This document shows, piece after piece, positions 11,501 through 22,510 of a DNA stretch of 64,000 bases. Every line of letters begins with the position of its first letter. The stretch's first letter is position 1. The DNA is from Epichloe hybrida (taxonomy: Eukaryota > Ascomycota > Sordariomycetes > Hypocreales > Clavicipitaceae): assembly GCA_019022495.1 (NCBI GenBank), contig JAFEKR010000057.1, forward strand, positions 124,001 through 188,000, in the 5' to 3' direction. Below the pieces are notes generated by a model. The model did no database searches, was not told the DNA's origin, and was given only the letters and a program-made list of their open reading frames with translations. Both the position numbers and the translations under genes were made by a program.

Positions 11501-14330
11501 GGCTACTTAAAATAAGGTTATAGAATTAATAATATAAAGAATAGGTTATCTATTGATTTAAACGATATCAACTATAATCTTATAGTTAAACTTATAGTTA
11601 TCTTTAATTATAAACTTGAATTTACCTAGGGCCTTTCTATTTATTTAGTAATAGTAGCAAATTTCAGTTAATCGTTTAATGGCCTTTACTTTAATATCAT
11701 GTCCAGCTTAGTTTAGTATTTTCGTAAGCTATTTAACTAATAGGTGACTAAATTATTAATATAGTTAACGGAGTTCTATTTCTAATAGGTAAAAAGCTAC
11801 TATTTCTCTAGCTTCTAGGGTCCACTAAAGATGTCCCTATTTCCTAATAATAGGAACTATCTTATTATCTTAGATTAATATGTTTGCGAGGTTATTTACC
11901 TTAACACGTAACCTATCTATATTATCTAAAGAGAATAAGAAAGGCGTATGTATGTTAATTACATAGAAAGGGATGTCGCCTAGCTCTGTTAGTATATTAA
12001 CTACTCCTTTTATAATTGCGCTCCTAGCACTAAATTCGATTATCTTTTCCGGAGTTAGTTTAATCTTTAGTAATAGCATTAATCTTAGCAAAGCTTATAC
12101 TTATCTAATTCTAGCTATTAAGATACCTAAGGCTCCTATGTCAGGCATTATCCCTTAGAAAACTTCTTTAGAGTAATATTCCTTTAAAATATAAGAGGTT
12201 TTCATATTATTAAAGGGATTATGCTTAAGGTATGCGTGCTTAAATGATTTATCTCTTAGGATATTAATAATGTTACTATTAACTAGTTAAAATCCTAATA
12301 TAAAGAATTATATAATACTTAGCTAGTTAAACTTTAATATAGAAGTCTCTTTAGTGTTATTATCCTTATCTTTATTATTATTAGACTTAACAAAGGTTTT
12401 GGCTAATTCCCACGCTCTATTAGTAAGGTTATTAGCTTCTTTAAATACTTAGCCTTTGTAGGCCACGAGGAATGCCTAATACTTTTTCTCTATTAGCGGT
12501 AATTAGTGTCTTTTATTCTTTTACTAGCGCTCTTTTATCTCTTTCTAGTCTTTTTCTAGATAGTTTATTAACTAGTATTTATTCTTGTTATAGACATGGT
12601 ATTTACTATAGTTATAGCCTTAGTTATAGTAACCATAGCCTCTACCTTAACCTTGTTAATTATATAGTTAGTTATAATAGTAGTCTATGAACATTACTTC
12701 TAATTTATTAATATTAGTAGTACTAATAGTGCTTTAATTAAATTAGGTAGCTAATTTATTAGCTTTAGCAATATATATTTAGCTTACCTGCACTCTGGAA
12801 CACTAGAAATTATGCTTAGGGTCTAATAATAAAGTTCTATATTAACTATTAATAAGGGAAAGAGTCCTCTATAAACACGTTTAAGGGTTGTAAGTAAAAT
12901 CTTAAGATAATCTAGTTTGGATTTATCTAGATTAGTAGCGATAATATTCCTAAGCGTTATACTATTCTATTCTTAGTAATAGAACTATTAGTTACTTTCT
13001 GTTTTAAATCATTAATAAACATCATTAACCATTTATTTGTATGTGAAGCCTTTGTTTGCTAGATAATTAAGGTAATACTACTTAGCATCACCTAAAAGTA
13101 TAATAGGGAGAGCCTTGTGTATATATTCCTATAGGAGATTTAGCCTGTTGTATTTGTTCTAGAATAAGTTAACTTTTAGTATAAGGAAGTTATATATCTT
13201 CCTACTATAATAGTTATTATCCTTATAGCTCTTTATAAGTTCTAAGATCTTTCTTATAATTTAATCTTTAGATAGGATTATCACTATTTACACAGCTAGG
13301 GTCATCTATTAAATTAGTTAGTCTAGGATAATCGGCGGAATTATTAGATTTATTAGGGGTTTAGGTATATTTCTTCCTAAAGGTAGTTATATAGCTAGAG
13401 GGTTATTTAAAGCAGGATTATGAGGGTTATTAGTTAGGGGATTATATATAGGAGGATTGTATACTAAAGGGTAATGGATAGGGGCAGTGTGAATTAAAGG
13501 GCTTGTAATTAGAGGGCTTTTAAGGGCAGGATTATTTAAAGAGAGGAATTTGCCTATAGTAATTTGCTTCGTGATTTCGTTTTTAGGCCACTATAATATT
13601 ATTTCTTCTTCAAGGACTTAGATTAACGATTCGATAATCTTACTGCTTTAATTTCGAATAATATAGACGCTATTCTTACGTAAGCAGTCTTATAATTCGC
13701 GTACTAAAGGTTGTGAAGCTTAATCAAGTGTTTCTTTTGTCTAGCCATTAAGGTTATTATAGAAGATCTCCTAAAGGGTAAGATCTTTATATTAACCACT
13801 CTTATAAACATTAATTATCTAAGTAAGATAGTCATTAAGCTCCTATTTCTTAGTAGTCTAAGGATCTAGTTCTCTTAAGCTCTCCTAGTTAGTGGTAATA
13901 ACTAAGGTATATTTTTAAAGTTATAGAGGTAGGCTTACTTTATTAGGTCTTAACTAGGCAGGCTACTTTCCTTTAGTAGTCTAAGATAAAGCTTATTTAT
14001 TACTTAGGGGTGCTATTATTAATAGTCTTTAGCTAGTAAGGCTAAGGGATTTTTAACTAGTAAGGTTAAGGGGTTTTTAATCTCTAGTTTAAGAAGTTAT
14101 ACGTAGCTATAAACTCTTAGTTAGTTAATTGGTTTTCTTATAATAAATAATAGGATTAATTCTTCTATTAATAGTTAGAGACTTACTAATAGAAAAAGTT
14201 AAATCCCTAGGAAGCCTAATATCTAGTATCTGGAGTCTATTTTCCTTTAGCATACTTCCTTAGGTAGCTAAAGGAAGGCCTCTTCTTAAGTAATTCCTAG
14301 CTTATCTATGGTTTCTTAACCACTAATTAG

Positions 14331-14561
14331 TGTTAGTTACACTAAGGGGTTAGTATGCACTAGTGTAACGTAGGGTTAGGTTTAATAATATAATAAGGTC
14401 TAAGGATTAAAGCTATCTATAGTATTATATAGCCATAAGAAAAGGGGGACGCGAGTCACGTGTGTGCCTTGCGTACGGGTGCGGCCAATCACAGTGCGGC
14501 GCTGCCGCACGTGCTCCACTTTCCTAGTGGTCAACCCGATGTTAACCCGGTTGTCGCAACA
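14331..14561 (-). repeat. LTR of element A (right; 5' LTR of the minus-strand element)
   Basis: It starts TGTTAGTTACACTAAGG and ends GTCGCAACA, with TG...CA termini. Its outer right half keeps a GC-rich sequence including two CACGTG or GCACGTG motifs and a CCAAT box, while its inner left half is mutated. The base order before 14331, read on minus as CTAATTAGTGGTTAAG, is the putative primer-binding region shared with elements B and D. Confidence 0.9.
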
Positions 14562-14775
14562 GTAATATCTTAGTAGATAATAACACCTTTTCTCTTCTCC
14601 TTCTAAAATAATAGCTTTACTAAGATATTACTTAGTAAATATCTAAGGAGAAGTAATATCTTAGTAAATAATACCTTTTCTCTCCTTTTCTTCTCCTAAA
14701 ATAATAGCTTTACTAAGATATTACTTAGTAAATATCTAAGGAGAAGTAATATCTTAGTAAATAATAATACCTTTC
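14562..14775. repeat. 93-bp palindromic minisatellite, about two and a half units
   Basis: Units repeat every 93 bp. Each contains a 14-bp perfect inverted repeat, TACTAAGATATTAC against GTAATATCTTAGTA (14618-14631 with 14653-14666, and 14711-14724 with 14746-14759), separated by 21 bases. Element A inserted exactly within such an arm. Confidence 0.85.
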
Positions 14776-15643
14776 CCTCTATTATAATCTTGAATTAATT
14801 TATATTAAATTAATATAAATAGGAGATTTAATAACTAGGACTAGGCTATAAGATTCTTTTATTTAAGAAGTAAGAGGGATCTAAGCTAAATTAATATATA
14901 GAGGTAGCTTAATTACCTTATTATTATTAATAATAAAGCTAATAAAGCTCTTATTATCTAAACTTATTAAAATTTCTATATCTAATAAGATATATTAGCT
15001 TTATCTAGCTATTATATAGCGTAAAGTATTTCTACCTTTTATTACTATATATTAAGAGCCCTTAGGCTAGTATTTAGGTTAGTCTAGGAAGTAAGAGTAC
15101 TAAGATTAAAGGGAGTATTAAATATAATACCCTTAAGTGTTTTTACTCTTAAGATAGTAATATATATAAGGCTTATTATAAACTCCTTTATAGAGATATT
15201 AGCTACTATCTTATTAAGAGTAATACCCTATAACTTATATATAGTAATAGTATATATAATTATAAATAGGAATTAATACTAGCTATATAGGTTACTACCC
15301 TTAATAAACTTATAGTATACTTAGAAAATAGGAATAATAGTAGCTTTATTAGGCTTTATAAAGTAAGGTAGTCCTATATACTTATCTATTTATATAAATA
15401 TAATATTAGGAGCTTATTAGTAAGGATTAGTAATATCTTAATCCTTGTAAATATCTTTTATAATCCCTATAGCGCTATTAATAAGGCCTATAGGCGTCTA
15501 GATATTCTCTATTAGTATAACCCTTACTTTAATATAAACTAGTAAAGTGTAGTAAAGGTTTCCTACTATTTAAGAATTAGTATTATACCTAAATTCACTA
15601 ATATATATTATATAGACCTAAATAATTAGTAATATAAGCCTTT
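14776..15643. other. Unidentified RIP-degraded repeat, left part
   Basis: AT-rich DNA full of TA-bearing stops. It continues after element B1 at 18865, since B1 has a clean target duplication. I recognise no transposon domain in it and it holds no long open frame. Confidence 0.5.
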
Positions 15644-15909
15644 TGTTAGTTACACCAAGGTCCTACGCAGGTATAAGGGTAATCCCGTATAATTAAAGTC
15701 GATGATAGTTGATTAAATTAGCTAGGAAGGAAAGAGGGAAAAGAGAGGGAAAGTCTAGATGCTAGGAAAGTAGGCGAAACCTATATATAGGGTAAAAGAG
15801 GGGGTGGCAAATTAATATAGCTAATCGCATTGCATGTATTACGCTAGACCTATAATTTAGTCTAGTCTTTAGCTATAATTAAACTAATAAAAATCTAAAG
15901 GAATTAACA
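15644..15909 (-). repeat. LTR B, left copy of B1
   Basis: Begins TGTTAGTTACACCAAGGTCC and ends GGAATTAACA. Same length as the right copy. The outer left half is little mutated and the inner right half is strongly mutated. A TATATA box is present near 15790 (read on minus). Confidence 0.9.
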
Positions 15910-18598
15910 CTAGTAGTCTCTCTTTTTCCTTTATAGCTAAAGAGCTTAAAAATATAATAAAAAGCAAATTAAAGGAAAGTGTATATAAGTAAATCCCTTA
16001 ATAGGAATCCGCTACTTTAATTAGCTATTATAGTATTAGTTAATTAAATTAATTTATTAGTCCTTGCTTAAGCTTCTATCTCCTAATATTATAGGTCTCT
16101 TTACCTGTCCTTTAATATAAATCATTAATTTATTTAAATTAATTAAAGAGGAAAGTAATAAATTTAGTAATGCTTTTATTATTATATCCGCTAGATTATT
16201 ATTACTATTAATCTACCTAACTTTGTAGATCTCGTGCCTCTTGTATAATTAATAAAGAGCTATAATATTAATTATTAGTCTCTTCTCCTTTATAGTTCCT
16301 AGTTTTATAAGATATTTATATAATAAAAAGGAATTAGTATAGAGAATCATAGGAATTCGAGGCATTTTCAATTAATTCGTAATCTAATGTAAAGTTATGG
16401 AAATTACATAGGTAATATTTACGCCTTAAACTATACTATATAACTTAGAGGTAAGTACACTATAAGTGACTCTCTTGCTCTTTGTTAAGCTATATATAAT
16501 AATGTTGCCTTTTATAATAAAGGTATTATTATCTTGTATTATCTTATTACTAATCATAATCACGTATTTAATCTGTAAGCTTAAATCCTTGTTATTAGCA
16601 AGTAATTTATTTACAAACACAAAGAGCTTTGCCTCCTTAAGAACTAAAGGAATATATTATAGTTTATGTTATTAATTCTTAATCTATTACTTAAGGCGTT
16701 TATTAAGGTATATAATATTTTCCTTAGAGGGTTCTTAGTGTTAAGCTATAATTAATAAGTTATAGGAAGCCTCTAGTTAACACATAGTTACGATGTAGCT
16801 TCCTTAGGCTTATTATTTTACGTAGTCTTGCTTTACTATTAGGGATTAAGGATTAACTTCCTTAATTTTCTAACTCTAGCCTTTCTAGGTTAACATTAGC
16901 AAGTTGTTAGTGTTCTAGGTTAAGATGTAACTATTAAAGATGAGGGGATTCTTAGCGGTTAATCGTTGCTTTTCTTTGGCTGTGAAATTAGCCTTCTAGA
17001 GCTCTTTCTCTTCTTTTTGGAAGAAGTTATATAGCTTCCTACTGTAGCAGTCGCTATCCTTGTATATCTTCGTAAGCTCTAAGATCTTCTTTGTGATCTA
17101 ATCTTTAGAGGTGAATTGCTATAAAGGCACATTTTGTTATAAATAACAGTCCCCTAGTTGTTATTAATAACGATTATTAGGATGAAGCTATTGATTTAAT
17201 AGCAATCATTGTGAGGGCTCTTGTAAAGGTTTACGTAGTCTTTAGGGTTAGGGAAGGTGGATTTCTAGGGTAGGTTATTAGGGCTATTAATATTAAGGCT
17301 CTAGGGGTTCGGAAGATTATAGTCTCTTTTGTGATCTCTCCTATAACTAAAGAGGTATTAAAGTTTAATAAAGCACTTCTTTAAGGGATACTAGGATTAA
17401 ATATCCTAGGCCTTGCTTAATAAGAACGCTATAATCTCGTAGAGAATTACGTAATTCTCTAATAACTTCCTTTATAGCCCTTTTAAAGGTATCTTTAGAC
17501 TAGCCTTTAAAGTCTTCTTAGAATAATTCCTATAGGTTATTATCTCTCTAACCTTAATGTTTACTAAGGTTAATAAATCTTATAATCTAGTTATTAAGCT
17601 TAAGCTATGTAGTAGTCTCTAGATCTAGCTTAACGAATTCTTTCTAATTACTAGAGAAGTTATAAGTAAGCTATTAAAGGTATAAGGGTAACTTATACTC
17701 TTAGGGTCTTTTAGGGGTAATAGTTAAAGCCTTACTATTACTAGTAACCTTTGCTTTTATGAAAGGTTTAGATTCCTTTACTATCTTTAACTATAAAAGA
17801 AACATTACTAATTTATTATTTTTACTACTAATTAAGCTCCTATGTTTGCCTATTACTATTATAAGGTTTTTCTTTTGTACTTTAGGAGCGTTATTACTCT
17901 AATAAAATTAGAAGATTATAAAAACAGGAAAAACAGAAGAAAAAGCAGCAAAAATAGTAAAAGTAGTAATAAGAATAAATTAATAAAGATAAAGAAAGTA
18001 ATAGAAGTTCTAAAAGTAACTAGAAAATAATAGGAAAAGTAATAAGGGAATAATAGGAATTACCACTTCCTATTTTTTATAAAAAGGAGGGAAGGAGGTA
18101 ATCTCTCTCTCTTACTAATAAGCATAAGGTAAATAGCACTAAGAGTAAAGGGGGCAAAAACAAGTAGTAAATACTTATAGGGAGAGATTAAAAATCTATT
18201 AGAAGGTAATGTGTTAAAGGGAATTTATAGGTGTATTAGCTAGCTTAGCTAAGGTTATTTAACATCAGGTTCGAAATAAATACCTCGTAGCAATAGATTC
18301 GGTTAGTTAGTTAGTTTTCTCGTAATAGATAATAAAATTAATAATTAATAATAATATCCTAGATAGATATAATAAAGTTATATCCCTTAGCCTAAGGGGT
18401 AATAGATTAATTCCTTAGAAGCCTAATAAGCCTATAACTAGGATTCTAGTCTCTTCCTTTAGCACACTTATACAGTTATGCCTCTCTACCGTAATAACCA
18501 TTATAGTATAATAAGGGGTAGTAGTAGTGGTGTTTATAGAAATATCTCTTCTTATAATACCTAGCTTATTTATAGTTATAAAGTTAACTACTAATTAG

Positions 18599-18864
18599 TA
18601 TTAGTTATACTAAGGTCTTACGTAAGTATAAGGGTAATCCTATATAATTAAAGTTAATAATAGTTAATTAAATTAGCTAGGAAGGAAAGAGGGAAAAGAG
18701 AGGGAAAGTCTAGATACTAGGAAAGTAGGCGAAACCTATATATGGGGTAAAAGAGGGGGTGGCGAATTAATGCAGCTAATCGCATTACATACATCGCGCC
18801 AGACCCACAATTTAGTCCGGTCTTTGGCCACGATTGAACCGATGAAGATCCGAAGGAATTAACA
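18599..18864 (-). repeat. LTR B, right copy of B1
   Basis: Begins with mutated TATTAGTTATACTAAGG and ends GAAGGAATTAACA. The inner left half is mutated; the outer right half keeps GC-rich sequence such as CGCGCCAGACCC. Confidence 0.9.
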
Positions 18865-19904
18865 CCTTTCTATATAGTTATAGTTATATTCTTAGACCTA
18901 CTATCTTATATAGTAAATATAGACTGTATTTATAAAGGAATTAACCTCTAGAAGCAAGAGCTATAATTAAATTTATAAACAAAGAAGCTTCTAATAGTTA
19001 ATAGATAGCTAAGCTAAGTAAAGGCCCTAGAGAGCTTTATAAAAGGGTGCTTGTGTATTACCTTATTAGTAGATAACTTACTAAAGCATAATAGTCTTAT
19101 TAAAGGCCTAATAGGTATTACACCTAGCTAGATTTATGTTATTTATAAGTCTATTATTACTATAGAGAGGCTTCTTAAAGACTAGTAAAAGCTAGTAAAA
19201 GTTACTAAAGAGAATTATACTATAGCTACTAAAGTAATTCTCTAAATTAGAAAAGATCTAATAAAGTTATTAATTAATAAAGTAAAGCATCTTTAGCTTA
19301 ATTATAGACTTCTTATTAATAATAATATATTTGACCCTTTATAGGGTGCCTTATAAATTAGAAAGCTTATTAGTGAAAAGCTTAGGTAGGGTTATAATTT
19401 ACCTTAAGACTAGAAGATATAGTAGCGAATATAATATTATTCCGTTAATGCTATTAGTAGTAATTCTAGTAAGGGTAGCTTATATAATACATCCTAGGGC
19501 ACGGTATTCTAGTGCTATAGAAATAATATAAATAATAAATGATTTCCCTATGCCTCCCTAGCTATTAACCTAGAGAAAAAGTAATTTAAGTGTTTACTTA
19601 TTTAAATTAAGAGTATCCTTAAGGTAGTAAATATATATATTAAAAATAAGGCACTGCTCTAGATTAAGACTAGTGATGTTTTGGTTACTTATAGGATTCT
19701 AAGAAGTAATAGTAGTAGTAAAAGACTCCTTAAGGCTATTCTATCACTCTCTCTTTTATATAAGAAAATTAGGATAGGTTCTAATATAATTTTACTAATT
19801 ATAGGCTAAATTATAATTACGGTTCCTAAGCAATTTAACCTTATTAGTGTTAAGCTTAATATATAAAATCTAGTAAGCTATTTCCTACTAAGCCTCTAGC
19901 TTTT
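18865..19904. other. Unidentified RIP-degraded repeat, right part
   Basis: This continues the sequence interrupted by B1. A 66-codon open frame at 19331-19531 is the longest, but matches no domain I recognise and lies in the same degraded background, so I do not call a gene. Confidence 0.45.
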
Positions 19905-22250
19905 CTTAAAGATTAACTAATTAATTTATAATCTCCCTAATCCCCTTAACTATTATAACCACTCCTATTCTATTCCTAGATTTCGTTATATTAATCCCTA
20001 AGTATACTAAGTGTAAGGTAAAGGCATGATAATAAAAGCAATCCCCTTATTATAAGCCTTTAACTATAAGCCTAGACCCCCCTTACTTCCTCTCCTATAG
20101 TAAGGTATTATAATCCCTCTCTATAGTCTAGAACTATAATACCCTTTCTATAAGATTTAATTATCCCTATTCCCTCTTAAGAGATAAGCTAACCCTTATT
20201 AAAGTAACTACTTAATCTTAATAAGTTTTATAATAATAAGAGTATTAAGTATAGTACTAAGGAGTATAATATTCTTAATATTAAGCTTTTAACTTATTAA
20301 AGAAAGTATAAGATACTAGGTATTATATAAGAATAGTTAGGCTATAGCTTTAAGTTTATACTAAAAGGAAAACCTCTCTAGTACTTCCTAGAGAACCTTT
20401 TAGGCTAAAGAGACCCCTAAGATCTCCTAACTCTTATCTATAAGATTAAGTAAAAGTTTAAGATAGATAATATATATTAGAAAAACTATCTATTATAAGA
20501 AAAATTATAGCTACTTATAATTATCTAAGAGAACCCTAATAAATTAAAGATTAAATACTTTAAAGACCTTATAATAAAGCTTTTAAATTTATAAAGGGCA
20601 AATCCTTATAAATTATAGTTAGAATTAGATCTCCGTAGTTAAATTCTAAATGCTTATAAAGGAATCCTAGAATATAGGGCTTATATTATTAATCCTCCTA
20701 TTAACCTCTAACGCTTTTATAAATAGATAAGGATATTAATTAGTAAATCTAAAGCCTTAATTAATTAATAGTAATTCCTTATAAAAGCTAGTACTAAAGA
20801 ACACTTTTAGACTAACTATAGGTATAATAGAAAAGGTAAGAAAGCCTAACATAGTTAATTTATATTAAAAAGTAAGCCTTACTACTTAAAAAAGTATTAT
20901 ATATATAGCAAAGAAAGTTATTAGTTAATTAAGCACTTAGATAAGGACTAGAAGAAAGTATTCTAATACTTTAAGAATTACTCTTCTATAAGCTTAATAG
21001 CTTCTTTATATAATATATTCCCAATATAGTATAAAGGTAATAATAATTCTAAATTAGCTAAAGATAATAATATTAACTAGTACCTAATAAAACTTAGTTG
21101 TAGTAAAGAAGATAATAATAACTAAGTGCTTATAAGCTTCTTTACACATAGGACTACCTATAATAGCCATGTGACTACTAAGATTCTTACTAGTAACGTA
21201 ATGATTTATACTCTAGCTAAGAAGAATTTATTTAATCTTTAGGAACTAGATAAGGCACTAAGCGTATTTACACTTAAAGGATAATATTCATCCAGAACCT
21301 TTAAAGGTATTATAGCTAACATAGGTGCTATAGGATGTTTATTAGTAGGCTACCCTTAATTCTTAGCTTTATAAAGTGTAATACTAACTATTATACCTTA
21401 ATAATATAACCTACCTAAAGATCGATTTCTATATATTAGAGAACGTTTTATAGTAAGGGAATATTAAGGTTTCTATTATATACAAATAGGGGTATATGTA
21501 AATGCTTCTTTATAAAGAAGAAAGTGTTACTTAGAGTTATCTCACGGAAATTAAGCTTTATTAATTATATTAACGCTTTAGATACCCTTTAGTTTAATAT
21601 CTTTATAATTTACTATATAAATTAGGGCATAAGGTTAAGTTTAAAGCTATTAAGAAGCTAACTAAGGTTTACTAGTAATGCTAATTACACGCGGATAGCC
21701 TATATTAATTTAAATTTACTCTTTAGGATGAATGTGCTTATAATTACGAAATCGTTATAAACATTATGTATATGAATAGTAACCGCCCTGTTTTATAAGT
21801 TATTAATACGGCTATATCCTTTAATATAGCTAGATTTATTAAGGATATCTTTGCAAAGACTACATAGGAAGCACTCTATTTTAACTAGATTAATATCTAT
21901 CTAGGCCCCCTAGATTTAATTATTATAGATACTAGAATAACCTTTAGAGGTAAGGAATTTAAGCAGCTTATATTATTAATAGTAATTAAGATTAAAGATA
22001 TCCCTATTTAGGCTTACTATAGTATTAGTAAGGTTAAGTAATATTATAGGCCGCTCTAAAGAGCTTATAATATCATTAGATAAGAATGCCTAATAACGCT
22101 AGAGCCTGTGACATTATAAATAGTAGTTAAAGCTATAAATAACACCGTAGGATTAAATAGTCTTATGCTAATAGTCCTTATTTTTAGCGTATATTCTTAT
22201 ATAGTTAAGGAATTGCCTCTATTACTAGATATTATATAATAAGCCCTTAT
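19905..22250 (+). mobile_element. Copia relic E: gag to integrase, plus strand, cut by B3
   Basis: No frame is open, but translation with stops ignored shows the order of a fungal Ty1/copia polyprotein. A decayed zinc knuckle lies near 20880-20950 (Cys codons changed to Tyr, the expected C to T or G to A effect). An integrase core lies near 21800-22200, with YLGPLDLIIIDTR and the decayed equivalent of the usual VKAVNDTAGPDGL block near 22120-22160. The first 1.2 kb is repeated at 57641-58855. The relic stops exactly at the LTR of B3 (22251), which inserted into it. Confidence 0.75.
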
Positions 22251-22510
22251 TGTTAGTTACACCAAGGTCCTGCGCAGGTATAAGGGTAATCCCGTATGAT
22301 TAAAGTCAATGATAGTTAGTTAGCTAGCTAGGAAAGAGAGAGAAGAGAGGGAAAGTCTAGATGCTAGAAAAGTAAGCAAAATCCGTATATAGGGCAAAAG
22401 AGAGGGTAGCGAATTAATGCAGCCAATCGTATTGCGTGTATTGCGCCAGACCCACAATTAGTCTAGTCTTTGGCCACGATTAAACTAATGAAGATCCGAA
22501 GGAATTAACA
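22251..22510 (-). repeat. LTR B, left copy of B3
   Basis: Starts TGTTAGTTACACCAAGGTCC and ends GAATTAACA. Closely matches the B1 LTRs. A purine-rich tract (on minus) follows at 22511-22536. Confidence 0.85.

Larger units (their letters stand above)
8341..14561 (-). mobile_element. Complete Ty1/copia-type LTR retrotransposon A, heavily RIP-mutated
   Basis: Two direct 231-bp LTRs bound about 5.8 kb, and the 5-bp duplication GTAAT flanks both ends (8336-8340 and 14562-14566), proving an intact insertion. Coding runs on the minus strand. Just inside the left LTR is a purine-rich tract when read on minus. Near 9000-9060 the minus strand reads like the end of a copia RNase H (RWINGN followed by the mutated NPAD motif region). 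No long open frame survives; stops are mostly TAA and TAG, as expected of CpA to TpA mutation. Reverse transcriptase, integrase and gag should lie in order towards 14300, but are too degraded for exact limits. Confidence 0.85.
15644..18864 (-). mobile_element. Internally deleted copia-type element B1 with target duplication CCTTT
   Basis: Direct 266-bp LTRs (15644-15909 and 18599-18864) and the 5-bp duplication CCTTT (15639-15643 and 18865-18869) define a complete insertion of 3221 bp. Minus-strand orientation follows from the polypurine tract at 15910-15935 and from the decayed RNase H end near 16180-16260, which aligns with 22770-22850 of B3. Around 17021-17030 the sequence jumps from the block matching B3 near 23630 to the block matching B3 near 27155. 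About 3.5 kb covering reverse transcriptase, integrase and part of gag is therefore missing. The junction bears the shared string AAGAAGTTAT. It is non-autonomous. Confidence 0.85.

Noticed and set aside
14562..14775. CRISPR-like or terminal-inverted-repeat interpretation of the palindromic repeats
   Set aside because: Units are tandem without unique spacers, and no transposase is nearby. It is a minisatellite in a fungal genome.
19331..19531. 66-codon open frame in AT-rich DNA
   Set aside because: It lies in RIP-degraded repeat sequence and resembles nothing I recognise. A frame of this length can be left by chance.
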